Shown here: positions 7,003-14,527 of the stretch, one piece after another
How positions within the stretch are numbered: the first letter of the stretch is position 1
How the letters are laid out: every line of letters starts with the position of its first letter
NCBI GenBank assembly: GCA_016462375.1
Contig: JAEMTJ010000010.1
Location: forward strand, 12,920-29,798
Length of the DNA stretch: 16,879 bases
Direction: 5' to 3'
Source of the DNA: Rhodoluna sp.
Lineage (GTDB): Bacteria; Actinomycetota; Actinomycetes; Actinomycetales; Microbacteriaceae
The notes under the pieces: model-generated
What the model saw: the letters and a program-made list of their open reading frames with translations, nothing else
Told to the model about the DNA's origin: nothing
Databases searched by the model: none
Made by a program: the position numbers and the translations under genes

Positions 7003-8205
7003 TTAAGGCGTTGGTCTTCCGGCATATCTAAATAGATCACCATAACGAAGTGGAACGATACGAACAGTTCTAAGCGGGTTAGGTGCTTCTAGCATCATGC
7101 CCTGACCTAAATACATCACCACATGATACTTATCACCATTGAAATCATCGGTGTATGAATACCACATCAGATCTCCTGCAACCGCGTCCTTAACAGGAAC
7201 GAGCCTTCGCTTCCCAGCCATGTTATAGAACTGGTTGGTTGCGGAGTGAGTTCCGATGTAAATCCCCGCCGCAGCGTAACTTGCCTTAGTAATTCCACTG
7301 CAGTCCCAAATATTTGGGCCCATACCGCCTAGAACATATCTCTCACCAAGTTGCTGCCTACCAAAGTTGAAAGCGATGTTCACTTTCTCCGTATCTGGTG
7401 GACCAACATCATACAAACTTGGGGCATCAATTGGACCAGTTGCATTCGGATCGTTTTGTCTAGCTTCATCGATCATCCCCTGGACACGTTGCTGTTCTAA
7501 AGATGTTGAGATGTTTTCTAACAAAGCAAGCTGAGCAGTGAATGTCTTGTTTAGTTTCTTCTGCTCATCAACTTTTGTCTGCAGGGCACTAGCTGCTGCT
7601 TGAGCTTCTCGCAGAGCGGTCTTAGCATCTGCAGTCTTCACAGCTAGCTCTGCCTTGGCATCTTTTAGTTGACTCTCTAACGAACTTGCATATTGCTGAC
7701 GCTGAATAGCGCCCTGATAGATCTGGTCGCTTGATTGGGCAATCTTTTCTTGTGCTCCTAATTGATATAGAAGGTTGCCAGCCTTTTCAGAATTGAGAAA
7801 AAGATTTAGCGAGGTTCCAGCTGCTCCATCACGCCACATCTGGCTAGCAATCTGAGCGAGCTGAGTCTGTGCTTGCTCTGCTTCAGCAGCAGCGGCCTCA
7901 ACTTTGGTCTGGAGGTCAGCGACTTTGCTGGCCATTGCTTCTTCTTCGTCCTTAGCCTGGTTGTATTTTTCAGCCTTGATCATCGCGGTCTTTTCCAAGG
8001 CGGTCTGCTCGTTGGTTAGGTCCGCAATAATCCCCTGAAGCCTCGTAATCATGGCCTGCTTGGTTGCCACATTGCGCCTAGCTTTTACTACCTCATCTTG
8101 TGATGGGTAAGGCTTGACAGCAAAAGCGCTTTGAGCGCTGAGCCCCCCAAAAATTAGACCGGCAACGACAAATACAGCCAAAAGGCGCGAGCGTAAAGAC
8201 TTCAT
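7003..8205 (-). CDS. Secreted NlpC/P60 peptidoglycan hydrolase with coiled-coil N-terminus (RipA-like)
   Basis: A 400-residue exported protein. The signal peptide is about residues 1-29 (AQSAFA). A long Ala/Gln/Glu/Lys-rich coiled coil covers about 36-250, interrupted near 124-150 by the WRDGAAGTSLNLFLNSEKAGNLLYQ stretch. The C-terminal NlpC/P60 domain (about 272-400) has the catalytic triad candidates Cys302 (WDCSG), His361 (KYHVV) and Glu373 (LEAP), with the His-Glu spacing of 12 seen in RipA. It should cleave peptide stems of peptidoglycan during cell separation or wall growth. Such coiled coils commonly hold the active site closed until a partner binds. ATG 8205 has an excellent ribosome site. 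It is divergent from the tRNA cluster, with 131 bases between them. Confidence 0.95.
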   Translation of the reverse strand: MKSLRSRLLAVFVVAGLIFGGLSAQSAFAVKPYPSQDEVVKARRNVATKQAMITRLQGIIADLTNEQTALEKTAMIKAEKYNQAKDEEEAMASKVADLQTKVEAAAAEAEQAQTQLAQIASQMWRDGAAGTSLNLFLNSEKAGNLLYQLGAQEKIAQSSDQIYQGAIQRQQYASSLESQLKDAKAELAVKTADAKTALREAQAAASALQTKVDEQKKLNKTFTAQLALLENISTSLEQQRVQGMIDEARQNDPNATGPIDAPSLYDVGPPDTEKVNIAFNFGRQQLGERYVLGGMGPNIWDCSGITKASYAAAGIYIGTHSATNQFYNMAGKRRLVPVKDAVAGDLMWYSYTDDFNGDKYHVVMYLGQGMMLEAPNPLRTVRIVPLRYGDLFRYAGRPTP

Positions 8206-8212
8206 GACCTTC

Positions 8213-8220
8213 CACCTCCT
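8213..8220 (-). promoter_or_regulatory. Strong ribosome-binding site of the NlpC/P60 gene
   Basis: On the minus strand AGGAGGTG lies 7 bases before the ATG. It is close to a perfect anti-16S match and fixes the start at 8205. Confidence 0.9.
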
Positions 8221-8336
8221 GCATTTATCGGCCTTTAACTAAACTAACACCGTCCAAGGATATTGTGAGGTTGCATTAACCCCTAAATAACAAGTAACCT
8301 TGACCCTTGGTGCTCTAAAAGCTCCATCGCTTTGAC

Positions 8337-8412
8337 GGCCCCATCGTTTAGTGGCCTAGGACGTTGCCCTTTCACGGCAGTAGCACGGGTTCGAATCCCG
8401 TTGGGGTCACCA
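8337..8412 (+). tRNA. tRNA-Glu (anticodon TTC), CCA encoded
   Basis: The acceptor stem GGCCCCA (8337-8343) pairs with TGGGGTC (8402-8408), with one G-T pair. The anticodon loop CTTTCAC is flanked by TTGCC/GGCAG and gives TTC. The T arm CACGGGTTCGAATCCCGT is canonical. The discriminator is A8409 and CCA follows at 8410-8412. Confidence 0.97.
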
Positions 8413-8438
8413 AGCGAAGGTGTTTGAGAAGTACTTCT

Positions 8439-8512
8439 GGTCCTGTAGCGCAGTTGGTTAGCGCGCCGCCCTGTCACGGCGGAGGTCGCGGGTTCAAGTC
8501 CCGTCAGGATCG
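8439..8512 (+). tRNA. tRNA-Asp (anticodon GTC), CCA not encoded
   Basis: The acceptor GGTCCTG (8439-8445) pairs with CAGGATC (8505-8511). The anticodon loop CTGTCAC between CCGCC and GGCGG gives GTC. The T arm contains CGGGTTCAAGTCCCG. The discriminator is G8512, followed by CTG rather than CCA, so the tail must be added enzymatically. It lies 26 bases after tRNA-Glu. Confidence 0.97.
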
Positions 8513-8547
8513 CTGCGATGTAAATCGCTCAGCCTGTTCTAGGTTGA

Positions 8548-8623
8548 GGCTGGATAGCTCAGTTGGTAGAGCGAACGACTGAAAATCGTTAGGTCCGCGG
8601 TTCAATCCCGCGTCCAGCCACCA
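8548..8623 (+). tRNA. tRNA-Phe (anticodon GAA), CCA encoded; 3' half overlaps an antisense gene end
   Basis: The acceptor GGCTGGA (8548-8554) pairs with TCCAGCC (8613-8619). The anticodon loop CTGAAAA between AACGA and TCGTT gives GAA. The discriminator is A8620 and CCA is at 8621-8623. It lies 35 bases after tRNA-Asp. The methyltransferase gene on the other strand ends inside this tRNA at 8589. No intrinsic terminator is seen directly after it, so the tRNA transcript must end or be processed within the antisense of that gene. Confidence 0.97.
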
Positions 8624-9662
8624 CTTGCTCAATAGCTTCCACTCTAAAAGTTTCCCCCGCAATAAAAATCAATTCCTTATTTAGTCGTTCGCCGACTGCG
8701 CCCACCTTGGCACCCGACTTGTTATAGATACCAATCTGTGAGCCGATGTATCGCTTGTAATCGAATTCCAAAAGAGCAACGCTCTCATGCCCTGCTTGAA
8801 GCATCGCTTCAGCGATGTCTATTGGTTCGACCCAAGACTCGTTGTTATAAGAGACAACTAAAGTTTTAGCTTTCGCATTAGCAATAACATCCTTGAATGC
8901 CCCCGGCATCTTTCTTCGCTTGTTGAACACAGAATGGTTCACACTGGATCGTGAATCTAATCTCTTCATAGCCACACCATATACAGGTGGCTTATCCCAC
9001 CTGACCAGAGTCTCCCAGATGTGGTAGTTAGTGAAGTAACGGTGCTGGTTATAAGGCGGGTCCATGTAGAACAGATCTACCTCAGGCAAATCTTTAACTA
9101 CATTCTCTGCTAACCCCAGAATGCTCTTACCGGTACCTGGAATCAAATCTGGAATCTTTAGCTCTAATTCATTACCGGCACGATGTGACCAGCTCTTTAG
9201 ATATGCCATGTGTTGCCCAGTAGTGCTGTCAACTTTGTCGGCGGCCAACATCAGCGAGGTAAGCAAAATATAGTAATCGCTATCGTTTTGGAAGTTTTTC
9301 TCCAACTCATCTCTTATAGCGTCAATCCGAATACCGTTCTTAGGCTGAAAGAATCGCGCATCCTCGCAGAAATGCTCTGTGAAATAACCAGGGACCCCAG
9401 GCAACCCAGAGAGATAATCAATCTTTTCCTGCAGAGCTGCCATATTCACCTGATTGGCATCTGTTTCTAGGTAGCACTTGCCTAATACATCGCTATAGGT
9501 AGCGCTATCGGAAGCTATTACCGATAGCCCCATGCGCTTGAACTCCCCCGCAACTCTGGTAGTTCCAGTAAACAGGTCAACAGCGGTCTTAGCCTCTGAA
9601 GCCTGGGCTATCGCCCCTAAAACCCCCACCAGCGTGCGCTTAGAGCCTAGATATTTGATCAC
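8589..9662 (-). CDS. D12-class N6-adenine DNA methyltransferase, apparently solitary
   Basis: A 357-residue SAM-dependent enzyme that should methylate adenine in a specific DNA sequence. The order of motifs is alpha-class (Dam/DpnM-like): motif X KYLGSKR (3-9), motif I DLFTGTTRV (29-37) for SAM, then the catalytic DPPYN (201-205) in FYMDPPYNQHRYFTNYHIWETL. A VVSYNNE block is at 269-275. The start is GTG 9662: an in-frame TAG lies two codons upstream and an AAAGG ribosome site precedes it. The stop at 8589 and the last ten or so residues (AGRGIEPRT end) lie in the antisense of tRNA-Phe. No restriction endonuclease or specificity gene is adjacent, so it is either an orphan methyltransferase or the remnant of a restriction system. 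Confidence 0.92.
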   Translation of the reverse strand: MIKYLGSKRTLVGVLGAIAQASEAKTAVDLFTGTTRVAGEFKRMGLSVIASDSATYSDVLGKCYLETDANQVNMAALQEKIDYLSGLPGVPGYFTEHFCEDARFFQPKNGIRIDAIRDELEKNFQNDSDYYILLTSLMLAADKVDSTTGQHMAYLKSWSHRAGNELELKIPDLIPGTGKSILGLAENVVKDLPEVDLFYMDPPYNQHRYFTNYHIWETLVRWDKPPVYGVAMKRLDSRSSVNHSVFNKRRKMPGAFKDVIANAKAKTLVVSYNNESWVEPIDIAEAMLQAGHESVALLEFDYKRYIGSQIGIYNKSGAKVGAVGERLNKELIFIAGETFRVEAIEQVVAGRGIEPRT

Positions 9663-9772
9663 GGTCTACCTTTGCTCATTTTCACAGAGTATCAGGCGGA
9701 TAACACTAGGCTTGTCTAGGGTTTTACCCCGCCTGCAGAGTCGAAGAAACATACCAGAAAGAGCATTTCGCT

Positions 9773-11377
9773 ATGGCACCTCTCGCCCATTTACGTTGGA
9801 TAGGTCTCGTCTTTATCTCGATGGCCATCTCTATTGTGATTATCGATGGAACCATCGTAAACACCATTACCCCTAAAGTTATCGAAGCACTTAACCTTTC
9901 CAGCAACGAAGTGCAGTGGGTTCAAGAGAGTTATATTTTAGTATTTGCAGCTCTGCTCTTGGTCTGGGGTTCCATTGCAGATGCCATCGGTAGGAAGCGA
10001 CTGCTGGTAATTGGTATTTTGCTCTTCGTGGCGGCCTCCGTTTGGGCAGGTTATTCCAACGACGCTACACAATTGATTATTGCCCGAACAGCTCAGGGCC
10101 TTGGCGGCTCTATGGTGCTACCAACAACTCTCTCTCTTGTTAATGCAACCTTCCAGGGTAAAGAACGTGGGATTGCTTTTGCTGTCTGGGGTTCAACCAT
10201 CGGTGGAATGGTAGCTCTTGGTCCTGTCTTGGGTGGTTGGCTTGCCACCAGTTTTGGTGATGAAGGTTGGCGACTAGCTTTCAGCATTAACTTACCTATT
10301 GGAATTCTTATCGTTGCCGGTCTCTTGCTATTCGTGAATGAATCTAAGGTGGAGCAACGTTCAGGTACACCGGATTTCCTTGGCGCATTTCTTTCTGCCG
10401 CGCTATTCCTAACTCTGGTATTCGGTCTTATCGAAGGCCGTAACTACGGCTGGTGGTCTGTAAATAAAGAATTCACTGTTGGTTCTTGGACTTGGGGTGA
10501 CCCTGGCTTCTCCGTAATACCAGTGGTGCTTGCTCTTTCAGTTATCTTTGGAGTCCTCTTTGTGCTTTGGGAAAAAGCTAGAGAAAAAGCACAAAAACCA
10601 GTGCTGCTTGATTTGCAGCTATTTAGCATTACCTCTTTCCGTAATGGTTCCATCGCTGCGCTAATCATCTCTATGGGTGAATTCGGAATTCTCTTTGCAA
10701 TCCCACTCTGGTTGCAGAATGTTCTAGGACTTTCTCCAATCGATTCCGGTCTAGTTCTACTTTGGTTAGCCGGTGGTGCTTTCCTGGCATCAGGAGTCGG
10801 TGGAGCACTGAGTGGAAAGCTAGCGCCAGCGCTTGCCGTCCGCATTGGTGTTGGACTTGAACTCTTAGGTGTTATCGGTATCGCAGTTCTTTCAAATGAT
10901 CAAACCGGCTGGGGACCAGTCGCACCCTGCCTATTCATCTACGGTCTTGGTATCGGATTAGCGACCGCTCAACTTACTGGAGTAATCATGATTGATGTCC
11001 CTATGAACCAGATTGGCCAAGCATCAGGTTCGCAGAGCACTGTTAGACAGATCGGTTCTGCATTGGGAATCGCTGTGCTTGGAACAGTGCTATTCACCCA
11101 GGTGCAAAGCGCTCTGATTAGTAAACTTTCTGACTTAGGCTTTTCAGGTGTTGGTGCAGAAGAGTTCACCTATACGGTTGTCCAATCAGCCGGAGGTGTA
11201 ATCCCAGTTTTTGAAAATACCCCGCAGATTCCTGTTGAGTATGTCCAAGCGGCTAAAGATGCTTTCACTGAAGGTTCCCGGTGGGCTGCAGTTTCAGCTG
11301 CCCTGTTCTTAGCTCTTGGTTTCTTAGCAACATTTAGACTGTCACAGCACCAGCACGGTGAGAAAGCGAAACACTAA
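9773..11377 (+). CDS. DHA2-family MFS drug exporter (EmrB/QacA type)
   Basis: A 534-residue, about 14-helix proton antiporter predicted to export toxic or hydrophobic compounds. Motif D1 is IDGTIVNTITP (24-34) with the membrane-embedded Asp25. Motif A is GSIADAIGRKR (66-76) in the loop between helices 2 and 3. Motif B includes Arg105 in ARTAQGLGG. The antiporter motif C is GSTIGGMVALGPVLGGW (140-156). The ribosome site before ATG 9773 is weak (AAAGAG). It is divergent from the methyltransferase with 110 bases between; a TAGGCT hexamer at 9707-9712 is a possible -10 without a clear -35. Its TAA shares the A with the ATG of the next gene (TAATG), implying coupled translation. Confidence 0.93.
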   Translation: MAPLAHLRWIGLVFISMAISIVIIDGTIVNTITPKVIEALNLSSNEVQWVQESYILVFAALLLVWGSIADAIGRKRLLVIGILLFVAASVWAGYSNDATQLIIARTAQGLGGSMVLPTTLSLVNATFQGKERGIAFAVWGSTIGGMVALGPVLGGWLATSFGDEGWRLAFSINLPIGILIVAGLLLFVNESKVEQRSGTPDFLGAFLSAALFLTLVFGLIEGRNYGWWSVNKEFTVGSWTWGDPGFSVIPVVLALSVIFGVLFVLWEKAREKAQKPVLLDLQLFSITSFRNGSIAALIISMGEFGILFAIPLWLQNVLGLSPIDSGLVLLWLAGGAFLASGVGGALSGKLAPALAVRIGVGLELLGVIGIAVLSNDQTGWGPVAPCLFIYGLGIGLATAQLTGVIMIDVPMNQIGQASGSQSTVRQIGSALGIAVLGTVLFTQVQSALISKLSDLGFSGVGAEEFTYTVVQSAGGVIPVFENTPQIPVEYVQAAKDAFTEGSRWAAVSAALFLALGFLATFRLSQHQHGEKAKH

Positions 11378-13512
11378 TGCCACAACGGCACCAGCACGAC
11401 AAAACCGCAGTAAACAAGATCAACCCACTCAGAACCTTATTTCTAGGTAGGGCACTTAGAAACGAAAAACTAGAAGGCGAATTACTTCCTAAGCGCATAG
11501 CGCTGCCAATCTTTGCTAGCGACCCACTTTCATCAGTGGCCTATGGCCCTCAAGAGCTACTAATGATTTTGACCCTTGGTGGAATATCTTTCCTTACCTT
11601 CGCCCCAGGTATTGCTCTGATGGTTGCTCTTTTGCTAACAGTGATTGTGCTTTCATACCGCAAAGTTATCCAGGCTTACCCTTCAGGCGGCGGTGACTAC
11701 GAAGTCGCTAAGAAGAACCTGGGCCGTGGAGCATCCCTGGTTGTTGCCGCTGCTCTTCTTCTTGACTATGTAATGACCGTAGCGGTATCCGTCTCTTCAG
11801 GAACGGACAACCTAATCTCAGCATTTCCTGAGCTGGCCCCACATCGAGTTGAAATCGCAATCGGTTTCCTTGCGCTAATTTTTGCTATCAACCTAAGGGG
11901 TATCAGAGAATCTGGATTCTCGTTCGCTATTCCAACCTACGTATTCATCAGCACAGTATTTGTAATGATGGGAACGGGTCTATACAAAGTTGTCGTCTTA
12001 GGCCAAACCCTGGCTACTACATCAACTGGCTATGAAGTTCAAGCCGCTCACGAGTTCTTGGATAATCCAACCCAGGTAGCAGTTGTCCTATTACTCCTCA
12101 GAGCTTTCGCATCCGGTTGTTCAGCACTGACCGGTATCGAAGCTATCGCTAACGGTGTCCCTGCTTTTCGTGAACCAAAAATCAAGAATGCCAACATAAC
12201 CATGTCTGTAATGGGCGCAACAGCAGTGTTGATGTTCCTCGGAACTACCTGGTTAGCGCTTACGGCTGGAGTGAAATATATCGAGAACCCAAAGGATCAA
12301 CTGGGCAACGTAGACTTCTTCTCCACCGAGCCCCAGCAATCCCTGATGGCCCAGATTGGTATTGCCGTCTTTGGTCATGGATCGCTGCTGTTCTACATTC
12401 TTCAAGCCGCTACCGCTGCCGTGCTCTTGCTAGCGGCTAACACTGCATTCAACGGATTCCCGTTGCTGTCGTCGGTGTTGAGTAAGGATGGCTTTGCTCC
12501 GAAGATGCTGCAGACCAGAGGTGACCGTTTGGTTTACTCAAACGGCATGCTTTCGCTAGCTGTCGCTGCAGGAGCACTTATCGTTGTCTACCAAGCATCG
12601 GTGACAAACCTAATCCAGCTATATATCCTTGGAGTGTTCACTTCTTTCACGGTTGGCCAAATAGGAATGATCGTGCACTGGCGAAGAGGCATGCGTGAGA
12701 ACAGCATTGTTCGTAAGGAAGCGCTCGGTGGGCTTGCCATCAACGGTTTAGGCGCTTTGATGACCTCATCCGTTCTGGTAATTGTTACACTAACCAAGTT
12801 CACCCACGGTGCTTGGTTGGTCTTCATCATCATGCCTGCTCTTTGGGTTTTGATGTATCAAACCAAGAAGTACTACGCAGAGGTTGACAAGGAGATTCAA
12901 CTAAAGCCTGAGATCCAATTCGGCAGCAAGGGTGACTACGCAATCGTCCTGATGGATAAGTTAACTGCTCCGCAGCTAAAGGCCTTGGACTACGCGCTAT
13001 CTAGTAAGCATGACAAGTTAGAAGTAGTTCACATTGCAGTTGATCCTGAACGGGCAGAAGAATTTGAAAGAGAATGGACTGAATACGGTATCCAGATTCC
13101 TCTTAGAATCATTCCTTCGCCATTTAGAGACTTCGGTGCACCGCTTAGCGAATACCTTACTGAGTACCGAGCCATGCACGAAGAACAACGTATGGCAATT
13201 TATCTACCTAAGTATGTTGTTGGTCACTGGTGGGAGCACATCTTCCACAACCACCGTGCTAATAGAATCCGTAAGCAGCTAATGTATGTGCGCGGAGCGA
13301 TGATTGTGCTTGTCCCTTGGCGACTAGAGTCAGCAGACAACATTGATCTATTCTCTAGAGCACCAATGCCGGGAGACGTTAGACGTGGTGAGCGACTTCG
13401 TTCAAGAAGTTCATTGCGCAGACTCGAAGGTGGCAAGAACACTGTCATCAGGATGACTGCTAAAAAAGATGCCACTCCTGATGACATCCTGGATCCCAAC
13501 GATGAGCAGTAA
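11377..13512 (+). CDS. KimA-like APC-family potassium permease with extended C-terminus
   Basis: A 711-residue APC-fold transporter. From memory it closely resembles Bacillus KimA (YdaO), a high-affinity proton-coupled K+ importer: SDPLSSVAYG (48-57), QAYPSGGGDYEVAKKNLG (99-116), LLDYVMTVAVSVSSGTD (128-144), FASGCSALTGIEAIAN (244-259) and LLAANTAFNGFPLL (351-364). Residues corresponding to the KimA ion site (Asp49, Tyr56, Asp130, Tyr131, Thr252, Glu255) are kept. After about 12 helices comes a soluble domain (about 518-650). A further 60-residue tail, Arg-rich then acidic, goes beyond KimA's length. K+ transport is inferred from these residues; many homologues are annotated only as amino-acid permeases. 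It overlaps the exporter by one base and crcB by 11 bases. Confidence 0.85.
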   Translation: MPQRHQHDKTAVNKINPLRTLFLGRALRNEKLEGELLPKRIALPIFASDPLSSVAYGPQELLMILTLGGISFLTFAPGIALMVALLLTVIVLSYRKVIQAYPSGGGDYEVAKKNLGRGASLVVAAALLLDYVMTVAVSVSSGTDNLISAFPELAPHRVEIAIGFLALIFAINLRGIRESGFSFAIPTYVFISTVFVMMGTGLYKVVVLGQTLATTSTGYEVQAAHEFLDNPTQVAVVLLLLRAFASGCSALTGIEAIANGVPAFREPKIKNANITMSVMGATAVLMFLGTTWLALTAGVKYIENPKDQLGNVDFFSTEPQQSLMAQIGIAVFGHGSLLFYILQAATAAVLLLAANTAFNGFPLLSSVLSKDGFAPKMLQTRGDRLVYSNGMLSLAVAAGALIVVYQASVTNLIQLYILGVFTSFTVGQIGMIVHWRRGMRENSIVRKEALGGLAINGLGALMTSSVLVIVTLTKFTHGAWLVFIIMPALWVLMYQTKKYYAEVDKEIQLKPEIQFGSKGDYAIVLMDKLTAPQLKALDYALSSKHDKLEVVHIAVDPERAEEFEREWTEYGIQIPLRIIPSPFRDFGAPLSEYLTEYRAMHEEQRMAIYLPKYVVGHWWEHIFHNHRANRIRKQLMYVRGAMIVLVPWRLESADNIDLFSRAPMPGDVRRGERLRSRSSLRRLEGGKNTVIRMTAKKDATPDDILDPNDEQ

Positions 13513-13879
13513 AGATTTTTCTTTAGTATTTATCGGCGGAGCATTGGGCGCGCTTCTTAGATATTTAATCGGTGGAACTCTAGAACTTACTGTTGGATTG
13601 GATTTTGCTGGCTCACTTTCGCTTTTGCTAGTGAATGTTCTTGGAGCGATGTTCCTGGGCATAGTTAACTTCCATCCAAGATTTGCGAACGAATCTAAGA
13701 AATCTTTCTGGGCTGCAGGTTTCTGCGGTGGTTTCACCACTATGTCTGGAATTGCAATCTTCCTCTACCAATACCCACCACTACTAGCGATGCCGGCAGC
13801 AGCTGTCATGTTTGGTTTTGGATTCATTGGATACGCAGCAGGAGCTAACATCGGCAGAGCTAGCAGAGAAGCAAAATGA
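13502..13879 (+). CDS. crcB: Fluoride channel subunit CrcB/Fluc, first of a pair
   Basis: A 125-residue four-helix protein of the Fluc/CrcB family, which lets fluoride leave the cell. Features are GGALGALLRY (12-21), pore Asn45 in VNVLGAM, and the broken helix GFCGGFTTMSG (73-83). ATG 13502 (MSSKDFSL) is preferred over ATG 13469, which would add eleven residues encoded inside the preceding gene and not resembling the family. It overlaps the permease stop by 11 bases and the second subunit by ATGA. The Phe-box positions that follow TT are Met81 and Ile84 instead of the usual two Phe, suggesting that this chain contributes a weakened pore wall. Confidence 0.95.
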   Translation: MSSKDFSLVFIGGALGALLRYLIGGTLELTVGLDFAGSLSLLLVNVLGAMFLGIVNFHPRFANESKKSFWAAGFCGGFTTMSGIAIFLYQYPPLLAMPAAAVMFGFGFIGYAAGANIGRASREAK

Positions 13880-14238
13880 TCGCAGGAGAAGTATTCAACC
13901 CAGTAATGCTGATCGGCATTGCCCTCGCTGGTGGCTTAGGCTCAATCATTAGATTTGCCATGAGCAGGTGGCAAGGTTACCTACCTTGGGGAATCCTGCT
14001 GGCTAACATCACAGCCTCCTTCTTCGCTGGCTGGGCTGTTATCTATTTCACCAACGACAACACTTGGATAGCCATAACAGTGGTTGGCTTAGCTGGTGGA
14101 CTCTCCACTTTTAGTTCTTGGGCAGCAGCAAGCGTCCAGCTGGTTGCCTCTGGCAAACTGTTCAGACCAGCCCTATACACACTGTTAACGCTGATACTTT
14201 CCTCCACAGCAGCCTATTTCGGCCTACTCTTGGGTTAA
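13876..14238 (+). CDS. crcB: Fluoride channel subunit CrcB/Fluc, second of a pair
   Basis: A 120-residue four-helix partner, starting in an ATGA overlap with the first subunit. It has GGLGSIIRF (19-27), pore Asn44 in LANITAS, and GLAGGLSTFSSW (71-82). Here the first Phe-box position is Phe79 and the second is Trp82. Gram-positive bacteria often encode two diverged Fluc chains that assemble antiparallel as a heterodimer; the overlap and unequal motifs fit that model. It is the last gene of the overlapping four-gene run. The 79 bases to the next gene contain no clear terminator. Confidence 0.94.
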   Translation: MIAGEVFNPVMLIGIALAGGLGSIIRFAMSRWQGYLPWGILLANITASFFAGWAVIYFTNDNTWIAITVVGLAGGLSTFSSWAAASVQLVASGKLFRPALYTLLTLILSSTAAYFGLLLG

Positions 14239-14317
14239 CGCCTGATAAACTCATAGCCAGATTTATTGATTCCTGAGCATCAACTGCCCAGCCTAGAACG
14301 AAAAAAGGGGGCTCGCC

Positions 14318-14527
14318 ATGGGGCGTGGCCGTCAGAAAGCTAAAAACACCAAGGTCGCACGCGATCTCAAGTACTTTAGCCCGAACACAGACCTAACTGC
14401 ACTGCAGGCGGAGCTTGCCACGAGCGGCGAACCTGACTACGAAGACAAGTGGGCAGATCTTTACCCTGACGAGCAAGAAGAAACCGCTACCGATAACACC
14501 GATAGCGGTTCCAACTCTTCTAACTAA
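14318..14527 (+). CDS. DUF3073 small protein
   Basis: A 69-residue hydrophilic protein beginning MGRGRQKAKNTKVARDLKYF, a strong match to the actinobacterial DUF3073 family. The first 20 residues are basic and the remainder acidic and Ser/Thr/Asn-rich, probably disordered. Function is unknown; nucleic-acid binding through the basic start is a guess. ATG 14318 has a G-rich ribosome site (AAGGGGG) 7 bases before it. In other actinobacteria, as I recall, this gene tends to lie near purM; here one converging gene separates them. Its stop overlaps the stop of that gene by four bases. Confidence 0.92.
   Translation: MGRGRQKAKNTKVARDLKYFSPNTDLTALQAELATSGEPDYEDKWADLYPDEQEETATDNTDSGSNSSN
14482..14510 (-). 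terminator. Hairpin inside DUF3073, likely terminator for the convergent gene
   Basis: AACCGCTA (14482-14489) and TAGCGGTT (14503-14510) are perfect 8-base complements around a 13-base loop, which also carries part of an ACCGATA direct repeat. On the minus strand the stem begins 13 bases after the TAG of the membrane-protein gene and is followed by TCTTCTT, a moderately T-rich tail. It lies within the DUF3073 coding sequence, where it encodes the low-complexity tail. Confidence 0.55.

Noticed and set aside
8206..8336. c-di-AMP (ydaO-type) riboswitch before the NlpC/P60 gene
   Set aside because: Such riboswitches often precede actinobacterial wall hydrolases, but this gap is short and I found none of the conserved helices.
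8283..8582. Open frames on both strands across the tRNA cluster
   Set aside because: They are translations of the tRNAs and their antisense; peptides such as NGIRTRATAV are typical tRNA artefacts.
9663..9772. Defined promoters for the divergent methyltransferase and exporter
   Set aside because: TTCACA and TAGGCT are present but their 20-base spacing is too long to call with confidence.
11340..11400. c-di-AMP riboswitch before the KimA-like gene, as in Bacillus
   Set aside because: The gene overlaps the exporter's stop codon, leaving no room for a leader.
13469..13501. Eleven-residue longer N-terminus for the first CrcB
   Set aside because: The added residues lie inside the permease coding end, do not resemble the family, and ATG 13502 gives the usual start before the first helix.
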